The notes beneath the pieces were generated by a model that did not search any database, was not told the origin of the DNA, and saw only the letters and a program-made list of their open reading frames with translations. Both the position numbers and the translations under genes were made by a program. A DNA stretch of 28,178 bases. Source: UMGS1649 sp045652705. Lineage in GTDB: Bacteria > Bacillota > Clostridia > TANB77 > CAG-465. Location of the stretch: the NCBI GenBank assembly GCA_045652705.1, contig JAZRUV010000017.1, forward strand, positions 1 through 28,178. Direction: 5' to 3'. Of the stretch, positions 7,395 to 13,950 are shown one piece after another (position 1 is the first letter of the stretch; each line of letters starts with the position of its first letter).

Positions 7395-8798
7395 CTACTT
7401 CTTTATGTAAAGTGACGGACGAAAACCGTAGCCTACGTCCGCACGGCGAGGGTGGTCGCCGTTACGGTTAGAAACAGCGTTTACGCCATTGAAGAGGAAG
7501 CTGTGGCCGCGCAACGCACGGTGGTTAGTGATGTAGCCCTCTATTATCCATTCCTGCATATTTCCTGCCATATCATAAATATTGTTTACACTTGCTACTT
7601 TTAATGCTCCTGTAGACAATGTCCAACATGTTCCACTTGCTTTTGTTGAACTTGCTGTTGCTGTTTGATATGAAAAATCTGAACTATATACCGCAAATTT
7701 TGCTCCATCATTTAAATCTCCTGCTGCTATTACGTGATTTTTGTAATTACCATAACTTGAGCTATCTGTTAGGCTTGCTACAACATTTCCTTTTCCATCT
7801 TTTGCCTTTACTTCTAACCACCATGCTAGTGTTCTATCCCATTGCACTCCATAGGTTAATGTAGATACTACTCCATAATTCGAATTGGTTTGTGGATACA
7901 TTCTTCTTGCTACTTCTACCGCTCCATTTATATCCTCTGACATACTATCATTCCATGTCCATGGTATATATGTATATGGTATTTTTCCCATTACTGAATA
8001 TACTGTTGTTCCTTCTTTTATTCCAGGCAAATCTGCTGCATTTCCTTTTGCTGTTCTTTGTGCATCTATTCCAGCTTCATAACGTGCTATATAAAAACCT
8101 TTATATTCTTTTACACTTTCATACATTGCCTGTACTTCAGCTAGTGTTGTACTTGTCACATAATTTTCATCTTGTGTTGCAAGCGGCATATTTGTCGTAG
8201 TATCTAATACTACTTCCCACCAACCTGTTCCTAGTGTATTTGATGAGCCGCTTTTTCTTACGAACTTACTAAAATCTTCTACCGGTACCCATACATATTG
8301 GTTTCTTGTTCTTTTTGCATCTTCTACATTTGCATCTGTTACAGGCGTTGTTCCTTCATATATTACAAGCCCACCATTTTTTGTATTTTCCCCCGTGGCA
8401 CTTGAGGCAACAAATCCTTTTGGTATTGGCACTGTATCTGCTATGTTTACCACATTTGCTTTCCATTTTTCGGGAATAGGCGCTCTTAACGCCACCTTTA
8501 CACCATCTTCTGTTACTGTTATTTCATATGGTGTTAAATCTAGCTTTTCCTCATTTAATCTTTTTAATACTTCTTGCCCTAGTTGCTCTTGAGTAGTATT
8601 TCCATCTATAAATGCCTCTGCCCATTTTAATGACGCAAGTGTTTGCACTTCTTTTAAGTTTGTTTCAGCCACTGCGTTTTTGGCCTGTTCTATTATTCCA
8701 CTGTTGTTTAACGATAAAACTATTGTTCCTGCTAGTATTATCATTACTATTATTGTTATTACTAGTACCACTAATGATACCGCCTTTTTGTTTTGCAT
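7395..8798 (-). CDS. pilin-like surface protein with C-terminal FGE/C-type-lectin fold (putative DGR target)
   Basis: 467 aa. Residues 1-28 resemble a class III/type IV prepilin N-terminus: a short basic leader (MQNKK) then AVSLVVLVITIIVMIILA, followed by an amphipathic helix (about 30-60). Residues ~110-467 form a formylglycine-generating-enzyme-like (SUMF1) fold. Marks are VPVEDF, GFYIARYEAG, IPWTWNDS, the signature IYDMAGNMQEWI near 410 and the C-terminal YGFRPSL. The paired catalytic cysteines of true FGE are not present (one Cys, in GTCWTL), so a ligand-binding rather than sulfatase-maturing role is likely. The last ~45 codons differ sharply in composition, see the entry at 7419-7538. 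The start ATG at 8798 has GGAGGAGG upstream. The gene is monocistronic, with its own promoter, structured leader and terminator. Display on a pilus or membrane is inferred. Confidence 0.85.
   Translation of the reverse strand: MQNKKAVSLVVLVITIIVMIILAGTIVLSLNNSGIIEQAKNAVAETNLKEVQTLASLKWAEAFIDGNTTQEQLGQEVLKRLNEEKLDLTPYEITVTEDGVKVALRAPIPEKWKANVVNIADTVPIPKGFVASSATGENTKNGGLVIYEGTTPVTDANVEDAKRTRNQYVWVPVEDFSKFVRKSGSSNTLGTGWWEVVLDTTTNMPLATQDENYVTSTTLAEVQAMYESVKEYKGFYIARYEAGIDAQRTAKGNAADLPGIKEGTTVYSVMGKIPYTYIPWTWNDSMSEDINGAVEVARRMYPQTNSNYGVVSTLTYGVQWDRTLAWWLEVKAKDGKGNVVASLTDSSSYGNYKNHVIAAGDLNDGAKFAVYSSDFSYQTATASSTKASGTCWTLSTGALKVASVNNIYDMAGNMQEWIIEGYITNHRALRGHSFLFNGVNAVSNRNGDHPRRADVGYGFRPSLYIKK
7419..7538 (-). 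other. putative DGR variable region (VR)
   Basis: Residues 421-460 of the pilin/lectin gene. GC content rises well above the rest of the gene. Most codons here end in C and belong to the set reachable from AAC by changing only the first two bases: TAC, ATC, CAC, CGC, GGC, AGC, TTC, CTC, GAC and unchanged AAC. That pattern is the footprint of adenine-directed mutagenic retrohoming. The region ends in the conserved GFRP. FGE-type folds with C-terminal VRs are an established class of DGR target. No matching template repeat, reverse transcriptase or Avd gene is in this window, so the call is indirect. Confidence 0.62.
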
Positions 8799-8825
8799 AT
8801 TTTTACCTCCTCCTTTTTTGCATGC

Positions 8826-8872
8826 AAAAAGAGCAAAGCCAACATAGATTTTTACTCTATGTCAACCTTGCT
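8826..8872 (-). terminator. attenuator-type terminator in the leader of the pilin/lectin gene
   Basis: The 5' arm AGCAAGGTTGACATAGA (8872-8856) pairs over all 17 positions with the 3' arm TCTATGTTGGCTTTGCT (8848-8832), using four G-U pairs, around a 7-nt loop. CTTTTT follows. On the plus strand the same positions would be A-C mismatches, so the fold belongs to the minus-strand RNA. It sits 28 bases before the start codon, so it must be bypassed for expression. Confidence 0.8.
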
Positions 8873-8988
8873 TTTTTCTTGTTATTTGGGTATGAAAAAG
8901 CGCCACTACTTTGTAGTGTTTGTTTATATAGCTTGTGTGTGTGTGTGTGTGTGTGTGTTACAGCCCCAAGGCTTTCAGCGTTTTTCAT
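8857..8988 (-). CDS. candidate leader peptide (43 aa) containing a Thr-His run
   Basis: ATG at 8988 has AGAGGGGAG 8 nt upstream and lies about 20 nt after the predicted transcription start. The frame runs for 43 codons: MKNAESLGAV, then four Thr-His pairs encoded by the CA tract, then KLYKQTLQSSGAF and a basic end (NNKKKARLT). It stops at TAG (8857-8859), inside the 5' arm of the terminator. A ribosome reaching the stop would cover that arm and favour readthrough. No homologue is recognised, and the peptide may have no function beyond attenuation. The start codon can also pair in an upstream stem (8892-8899), which would lower its initiation. Confidence 0.45.
   Translation of the reverse strand: MKNAESLGAVTHTHTHTHKLYKQTLQSSGAFSYPNNKKKARLT
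8892..8988 (-). ncRNA. aptamer-like structured leader RNA (three stems)
   Basis: P1 pairs ATGAAAAA-CGC (8988-8978) with GCG-C-TTTTTCAT (8903-8892) with one bulged base. P2 is AGCC-TTGG-GGCT (8973-8962). P3 is CACTAC-AAA-GTAGTG (8918-8904). P2 and P3 are joined by the CA tract. A compact multi-stem domain followed by a terminator is the layout of a transcriptional riboswitch. I compared it by eye with known classes, including c-di-GMP I and II, and found no match. Confidence 0.4.
8934..8958. repeat. (GT)12 / (CA)12 dinucleotide microsatellite
   Basis: Twelve uninterrupted GT units plus one extra base, 25 nt. On the transcribed strand it reads (AC)12A within the leader ORF. Long dinucleotide tracts are rare in AT-rich bacterial genomes and are prone to slipped-strand mispairing. 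Confidence 0.97.
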
Positions 8989-9015
8989 TTGTTTTTCTCC
9001 CCTCTATGCAAATAT

Positions 9016-9042
9016 TTTATATCATATCTTTGTGTTTTTCAA
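9016..9042 (-). promoter_or_regulatory. probable promoter of the pilin/lectin transcript
   Basis: On the minus strand TTGAAA (9037-9042) and TATAAA (9016-9021) are 15 bases apart; shifting either box by one gives 16. Predicted start near 9008, giving a leader of about 210 nt. The spacing is short, so the call is moderate. Confidence 0.5.
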
Positions 9043-9064
9043 CACTTTATTTCTATTTTATTTT

Positions 9065-9571
9065 TCAATTTATTCCCACTAATGTTTTTCCATCTTCCAA
9101 ACATGACTTTAGTACTATTGCTCCCGCCCCTATCTTTACATTATTTGCAATAGTTATTGGACCTAAAACTATCGCCCCTGCTCCTATCATAACATTATCT
9201 CCAACAGTTGGATGACGTTTACCTTTATCTTTGCCAGTCCCACCCAATGTAACTGCGTGATATATTGTACAGTTATTTCCAACTATAGCAGTTTCTCCTA
9301 TAACTATTCCCATTCCATGGTCTATAAATAATCTTTTTCCTATTTTAGCACCCGGATGAATTTCTATACCCGTAATAAATCTAGTTAATTGTGACAAACA
9401 TCTTGGTATAAATCTTAGTCCTATTTTATATAACTTGTGGCATATTTTATGTGATACAATTGCATGAAAACCTGGATACAACATAATAACTTCCAATACA
9501 TTTTTCGCCGCAGGGTCTTTTTGTTTTATATTTTTCGCATCACTATATAACTCTTTAAAAAAATTAAGCAT
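9065..9571 (-). CDS. cysE: serine O-acetyltransferase CysE (short form)
   Basis: 168 aa. It makes O-acetylserine from serine and acetyl-CoA, the first committed step of cysteine synthesis. A short helical N-terminal part (to ~65) leads into left-handed beta-helix hexapeptide repeats: IHPGAKIGKRLFIDHGMGIVIG, then IYHAVTLGGTG and RHPTVGDNVMIGAGA. The catalytic His and Asp of the DHG motif (IDHGMG) are present. It ends at KTLVGIN, so the usual GVPAK-type tail is missing or very short. ATG at 9571 is preferred over the GTG at 9580 because AAGGTGAG precedes it correctly. The SD and start codon lie inside a large hairpin (9558-9607). Confidence 0.92.
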   Translation of the reverse strand: MLNFFKELYSDAKNIKQKDPAAKNVLEVIMLYPGFHAIVSHKICHKLYKIGLRFIPRCLSQLTRFITGIEIHPGAKIGKRLFIDHGMGIVIGETAIVGNNCTIYHAVTLGGTGKDKGKRHPTVGDNVMIGAGAIVLGPITIANNVKIGAGAIVLKSCLEDGKTLVGIN

Positions 9572-9607
9572 ATTACTCACCTTAGTGTATAATATGCTTA
9601 ATTTTTT
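9558..9607 (-). terminator. 18-bp hairpin ending the upstream operon and overlapping the cysE start
   Basis: AAAAAATTAAGCATATTA and TAATATGCTTAATTTTTT pair perfectly around a 14-nt loop. On the minus strand it is an A-tract/T-tract terminator 19 bases after the cadherin-like gene stop. Its 3' arm includes the cysE ATG, the T run falls in cysE codons 3-5, and the cysE SD is in the loop. Confidence 0.75.
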
Positions 9608-9625
9608 ATTTAGTTATTTTAAATT

Positions 9626-10870
9626 TTATTGTTTTTCATCATTTGATTTATTGCTATTCCTATTTCTATTTCTTCTTTTTACTGTCACTGCTACGGGATT
9701 TACACTTTTAAGTTGAATGTATAAATAAATTACTTGTACAAACTCAACTAATGCTAATATGTATAATAAAATTATTGTAGAATGCTCTCTAATGGCTTTT
9801 CCAAAAGAAGTTTGTTCTTCTACTTTTTGCTCTACCTTAGGCGCATTTTCAACATATGGATTTACTACTTGAAGCGCATTTGTTTCCTCTTTAGACATCA
9901 TTTCAAATGTTACCTTATACTCAACTGTACTTGATTTATCTGCTGAAGTCACTTTCACTATTATAGTATTCCTTCCTGCTTTTAGGTTTTCATTTCCTAA
10001 TATTTCATATGTAGCTTCCTCTGATATTGTATATGGTAGTATATTTAATTTATCTGCATATTTCATCTTACTTCCTATATACTCAGTTTCAGTTGTATTA
10101 AATGGCGTTTCAAATGTCATGTTTTCTATTATTAAATTTGAAAGGTATGCAGATGACTCTTCTTCATTTCCTTGTTTTTTTACATTAATTTTGTATGTCT
10201 TTTTTGTACCATCTTCTGCAGTTACTACAATCTTTATTACATTGTCCCCTGCCTTTAAATTTTTATTTCCAGACACTGTATATGTGGCTTTCTTATGTTC
10301 TAATGTAATTCCTAATTTTATATTATCTATCTCTTCACCAACCGTAATGTTGTATGTTGTTTGGTTACTCTTAAAGCTTAAGCCTTCCACATTTAAAGTT
10401 AATCTAGAAATATTAGCATTAGAAGATTTTTTCGTAGTTGTTGTATTATTGTTATTGTTATTGTTATTATTGTTTACAGTTGTATTATTGTTTGTTGTAG
10501 TTGTTGTTTTTTCTTTTACTGTAATTGTTACAGATTTATTAATAACTGTTGCCGAGTCGCTATTTTCGTCTGTTATATCTCCTTTAAGATATACAGTATA
10601 TTTCCCTGCCTTTGTTGGTTTTATACTATATGTTTTTGTAGTTGTTTGATTCTCAGCATCAGAATTAAATCCTACTATAGAACCAGACGTTTCACCAGAA
10701 ACCTTCAAATTCCAAGCAGCAGCATTAACCTTTACTGTTATTGTAACTTTTGTTCCTGCCGTAACACTTGTTTTGTTTGCTGTTATACTCGCACTAGCTG
10801 CATATATGCCTTTAGTACAAAGCATAAAACTAAATATTGTCATAATAATAAATAAAAATTTCTTTTTCAT
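9626..10870 (-). CDS. cell-surface protein with cadherin-like beta-sandwich domains and C-terminal membrane anchor
   Basis: 414 aa. A signal peptide (about residues 1-25, cleavage after IYAAS-like residues) is followed by an Ig/PKD-like domain (~26-115). A Thr/Asn-rich linker with runs of T and N covers ~118-152. Two cadherin-like beta-sandwich domains (PF12733 type) follow at ~153-232 and ~238-325, each ending in a TYKINV- or EYKVTF-type strand after an AGDN/AGRN turn. One transmembrane helix (~365-388) and a very basic Arg/Asn tail complete the protein. It starts 10 bases after the glucosaminidase stop, and its AGGAG overlaps that stop, so the two form an operon. Such domains bind glycans or proteins; the partner here is unknown. 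Confidence 0.85.
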   Translation of the reverse strand: MKKKFLFIIMTIFSFMLCTKGIYAASASITANKTSVTAGTKVTITVKVNAAAWNLKVSGETSGSIVGFNSDAENQTTTKTYSIKPTKAGKYTVYLKGDITDENSDSATVINKSVTITVKEKTTTTTNNNTTVNNNNNNNNNNTTTTKKSSNANISRLTLNVEGLSFKSNQTTYNITVGEEIDNIKLGITLEHKKATYTVSGNKNLKAGDNVIKIVVTAEDGTKKTYKINVKKQGNEEESSAYLSNLIIENMTFETPFNTTETEYIGSKMKYADKLNILPYTISEEATYEILGNENLKAGRNTIIVKVTSADKSSTVEYKVTFEMMSKEETNALQVVNPYVENAPKVEQKVEEQTSFGKAIREHSTIILLYILALVEFVQVIYLYIQLKSVNPVAVTVKRRNRNRNSNKSNDEKQ

Positions 10871-10880
10871 AGTTTTTCTC

Positions 10881-13145
10881 CTATTTAAAATCTATTGTAG
10901 TTGTACCTTTTAAGTACTTAACTGTTTTTAATAAATCTGCTGAGTTTACTTCGCCATCTTTTGTTACATCTGCTGCAAATTCATTTATTGTTGCTGTTCC
11001 TTTTAGATATTTAACTGTTTTTAACAAATCGGCTGAGTTTATTAAACCATCACCAGTAACATCTCCACAAATAGCAATTGTTAGTTTGTCTAATTCACTA
11101 CCATCTTGTTTTAAAAATACTATTGTCGTCCCTGTTCCAATATAACTATCTTCTGCTATATATTTACCATTTACATCTTTTACGCTAAGAGTTAAATTTA
11201 CTAGTTGTATTTTTTGTTTTAAATCACTTAAAGTTGTGTTTGGAATAATATTAGTAACTATTTTACTTTCAGATACTAACAAGCTCTCATCTAATTTGTA
11301 TTCTTCTTGTGGAGCTTCTATTACCGTTATTTTAACAGTTTTAATAATTGGCTTTTCCACATCTATCGCAGTTATTTCTAGAATTGTTTCTCCAACAATA
11401 AGGCCCTGTATTTGACCATCTATAACACACGCAATTGTTTCATCCAAGATTTTCATTTCACAGGCTTCAATATTTTTTAGTGTTATTACAGGTTTAACTT
11501 TTTTATTTACTATAACTGTATATTCTTGTTTATCTAATAATATGTCTTGTTGCTTTTCAATTACCGTTACCGTACATGTTGCTGTTTTTTCGCCTTCTAG
11601 TGTTGTTACAGTTACTGTTGTTGTACCTAAAGCTTTAGCTGTTAGTTTTCCGTTTTCCACCCTAACAATATTTTCATCTTGAGAAGTCCAATTAACTTCT
11701 TTATATTTTGCATCACTTGGATTAATAGTTGCTGTTAATGTATATTCTTGTTCTAATTCTAGTGTAAGTTCTGTTTTATCTAGCTCTACACTTTGTACTT
11801 TTGTATAATTATATTCCTTTACATACTCTTTCCATACATAACCTTTTATAACCTGGTCACCTATTGTTGCTTCAATATAGTCCCAATCATATCCAGCACC
11901 TTTTTTTCTTCTTGTCCAAATAACTCTATTGTCTGCACCCTCATTTGATTCTTTTAAAGTATAGATTATATTGTCTAATTCTGAACTTGCACTTGAACGG
12001 ATATTAAAGACATCCGCACCATTTTTTGTTCCATCATCTAAATATACCTTGGTATTATCCTCTACAAACTTCGCGCTATCTCCCGCAGGATATGGAGCTG
12101 GATCTTCAGGCATATTATTGTACACTGGTACATAGAAAGTAAATGCTGTATCCAACATATCTAGTTTTTTATACGCTTTGTAGGATATTCTACTTTCACT
12201 AGTTGGCGCCATTATATTTGTTTGGTATTGATATGCCATAAGTGCTGTAGCATTTCCATAAGGATTGTTTACATCAAATTTTTGAAAATACACTGTATCT
12301 TGTCCATATTTTATATAACTAGACTTTATTTCTTTTACTCCACCTGTTATAGAAAGATATGGTGTTGTCCATCCTTGTGCTTTTGCATATTTAAGTCCAT
12401 TTGTAACTGAACCAGAACCATCTGCATTAGGTGTTGCACCTATATTAAAGAAATTATATACCCCTGGATATGTTGCATGAGAACCATTTATGCTTCCGTT
12501 ATTAACTATATCTCCCGATGTTTCTTGTATCATACGAGACGCAATGTATACACTACTAACCCCTTGCTCTTTACCTACTTTATCTATAATTTCAGCATAA
12601 GATAAATCCATATCTAGCCACTGACCTGCATTTTTATATTTTTTAGCATATGTTCCTACCATAGGTGATGAAACTATTACTTTTTCTACTACTTGTGGCG
12701 TAATATTTGGGTTGTATGAAAGTCCTTCAAATTGAAACACTTCTTTTTCATATAACGAATTTCTTGGGTCTATAACGTAGGCAACTGCGCCTTTAGATGC
12801 TATAACAAAATTACCATCCATATATGTGTTTTTACCATCTTTTTTCCATACAGCAGAATAGCTGCTTGGCACTAAACTTATTCCTTTTTTTACTTCATAG
12901 CTTTCATGTTTTAAGACTGTATTCCAATCAAGTCCAGTATACACTGCCTTAAATGTAGAATTAGGATATATTTGTTTTAGTTTATCTATATATGTTTGGT
13001 ATGACGCAGGGAACGTATCTGATGTAGTAGATTTTGGAAGGTTCTTATTTATACTAGCATCAACACACCCTAGCATAGTGCTTAGCCCTATGCATATACC
13101 AAATATTTTTAACCCCATTTTTATTTTCTTTGGTAATGTCTTCAC
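10881..13145 (-). CDS. secreted N-acetylglucosaminidase (GH73-type) with Ig-like and dockerin domains
   Basis: 754 aa. A signal sequence carries a lipobox-like MLGC (Cys27), so it may be a lipoprotein. Residues ~45-130 are the FPASYQTYIDKLKQIYP-type region found ahead of Firmicutes glucosaminidases. Residues ~180-345 are the glucosaminidase domain, with likely catalytic Glu208 in SRMIQETSG and a YNFFNIGA motif. Residues ~365-445 are SH3-like. A BIG2 Ig-like domain spans ~450-527, with a second Ig-like stretch after it. A duplicated type I dockerin spans ~694-754 (GDVTGDGLINSADLL and DVTKDGEVNSADLL, Ca2+-binding Asp/Asn residues intact). It should cleave peptidoglycan glycan strands. The GTG start at 13145 has AGAGAGG about 10 nt upstream. 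It is the first gene of a two-gene operon. Confidence 0.9.
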   Translation of the reverse strand: MKTLPKKIKMGLKIFGICIGLSTMLGCVDASINKNLPKSTTSDTFPASYQTYIDKLKQIYPNSTFKAVYTGLDWNTVLKHESYEVKKGISLVPSSYSAVWKKDGKNTYMDGNFVIASKGAVAYVIDPRNSLYEKEVFQFEGLSYNPNITPQVVEKVIVSSPMVGTYAKKYKNAGQWLDMDLSYAEIIDKVGKEQGVSSVYIASRMIQETSGDIVNNGSINGSHATYPGVYNFFNIGATPNADGSGSVTNGLKYAKAQGWTTPYLSITGGVKEIKSSYIKYGQDTVYFQKFDVNNPYGNATALMAYQYQTNIMAPTSESRISYKAYKKLDMLDTAFTFYVPVYNNMPEDPAPYPAGDSAKFVEDNTKVYLDDGTKNGADVFNIRSSASSELDNIIYTLKESNEGADNRVIWTRRKKGAGYDWDYIEATIGDQVIKGYVWKEYVKEYNYTKVQSVELDKTELTLELEQEYTLTATINPSDAKYKEVNWTSQDENIVRVENGKLTAKALGTTTVTVTTLEGEKTATCTVTVIEKQQDILLDKQEYTVIVNKKVKPVITLKNIEACEMKILDETIACVIDGQIQGLIVGETILEITAIDVEKPIIKTVKITVIEAPQEEYKLDESLLVSESKIVTNIIPNTTLSDLKQKIQLVNLTLSVKDVNGKYIAEDSYIGTGTTIVFLKQDGSELDKLTIAICGDVTGDGLINSADLLKTVKYLKGTATINEFAADVTKDGEVNSADLLKTVKYLKGTTTIDFK

Positions 13146-13171
13146 TTAAAACTAACCTCTCTTTTTTAGAG

Positions 13172-13200
13172 ATTATATCAAAAGAAATGTATTCGTTCAA
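13172..13200 (-). promoter_or_regulatory. promoter of the glucosaminidase operon
   Basis: Minus strand: TTGAAC (13195-13200), 17 bases, TATAAT (13172-13177). It lies 27 bases before the GTG start. Confidence 0.85.
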
Positions 13201-13297
13201 GTTTTTTGTATTAAAATGTAGAATTTAGAAAATTTATGTTTTTCTTTATCATTTGCTGTATATGAATTAATGTAATGAGTTATTAACAAATATATTA

Positions 13298-13325
13298 AAG
13301 AGACGCTGAAAATTCAGCGCCTCTT
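13298..13325 (-). terminator. terminator of the small gene 13333-13584
   Basis: 13-bp stem (AAGAGGCGCTGAA on the minus strand, one G-U pair) with a 2-nt loop, followed by TCTTTAATAT. It starts 7 bases after the stop codon. Confidence 0.75.
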
Positions 13326-13332
13326 ACTTTAC

Positions 13333-13584
13333 TTAATCGCGTTCACCCTCACGATACCCTGCTTTGCCTTCGTTGGCATTGTAAAAATCATGACGATAGT
13401 TTCCAGGACTCCCCGGAGTCCACACATCAATACGGTCATCCAGTTGACGATAGGTGCCGCCACCGGGCAATTCACCAGTAATTTCACCCTGTCCCGCAGC
13501 GATAATGTCTTCTTCCAAAGTTCTACCTGCATATCTGGAAGTTTCGTAGCTTCCATCAAAATTAGGATCTCTTCCGTTACTCAT
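13333..13584 (-). CDS. small orphan protein, 83 aa, GC-rich codons
   Basis: I do not recognise a family. The protein is hydrophilic, glycine-rich and acidic, starting MSNGRDPNFDGS and containing ELPGGGTYRQLDDRIDVW, PGSPGNYRHDFY and a charged end (REGERD). It has no signal peptide or membrane segment. It is clearly a real transcription unit: a consensus promoter (TTGAAA-17-TATAAT) at 13637-13665, AAGGAGG before ATG 13584, and a terminator 7 bases after the stop. Codons are C/G-ending and the GC content is far above its flanks. That suggests either high expression with optimised codons or recent acquisition. Upstream codons in the same frame are rejected because only ATG 13584 has an SD. Confidence 0.75.
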   Translation of the reverse strand: MSNGRDPNFDGSYETSRYAGRTLEEDIIAAGQGEITGELPGGGTYRQLDDRIDVWTPGSPGNYRHDFYNANEGKAGYREGERD

Positions 13585-13636
13585 GATTTTATCCTCCTTA
13601 TTAAAGTCTGATATATGCAATATACATTGCATAATT

Positions 13637-13665
13637 ATTATACCATCTATTTTGAATTTTTTCAA
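13637..13665 (-). promoter_or_regulatory. consensus promoter of the 83-aa gene
   Basis: Minus strand TTGAAA (13660-13665), 17 bases, TATAAT (13637-13642). The short leader contains an imperfect ATGCAA/TTGCAT inverted repeat. Confidence 0.85.
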
Positions 13666-13950
13666 GAACAAATTGGTTTTAAAACTTATGAATTTTATAT
13701 TTTATCATTAGCTTTTGATTTTTCAGTGTTTCCTGACCTTTTCGTTGGAGCGTTTGTCGTGGTTATTTGCGAAAAAAATTCTCCAATATTTCCGTTCTTT
13801 AATCAACTGTAAATATAATATAACACATTATTTAGTAAAAGTACATTATATCTAAAATATTTTATAAATTTTTATAAATCTATGTAAAATTTTTTATACT
13901 TATGATAGAATAAATTCATAATAAATAAAAAGTGGAGGTGAATAAAAAAT
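13666..13950. other. intergenic region between divergent genes
   Basis: 285 bases with no convincing gene. Positions ~13725-13800 are less AT-rich than the surroundings and could be a remnant, but no frame is recognisable. The last 60 bases hold a weak promoter for the plus-strand gene (TAGAAT at 13906-13911 with a poor -35). Confidence 0.5.

Noticed and set aside
7395..8798. Functional sulfatase-activating enzyme (FGE)
   Set aside because: The catalytic cysteine pair is absent and no sulfatase is nearby.
8892..9010. c-di-GMP riboswitch
   Set aside because: Parts such as ACGC and AAAGCC look suggestive, but the conserved GGGCAAACC-type half and tetraloop receptor are missing.
8612..9215. 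Plus-strand ORFs across the GT tract encoding VCVCVC-type runs
   Set aside because: They are antisense to the lectin gene, its leader and cysE, have no SD, and owe their length to low-complexity sequence.
9571..9700. T-box riboswitch for cysE
   Set aside because: No AGGGUGGNACCGCG-like box or specifier stem; the gap to the upstream gene is too short.
10119..10649. 176-codon plus-strand ORF
   Set aside because: Shadow of the cadherin-like gene; hydrophobic V/L runs arise from its Asn/Thr-rich linker read antisense.
13400..13560. 76-codon minus-strand ORF in another frame (13329-13559)
   Set aside because: Overlaps the 83-aa gene, has no SD, and lacks its promoter-SD-terminator fit.
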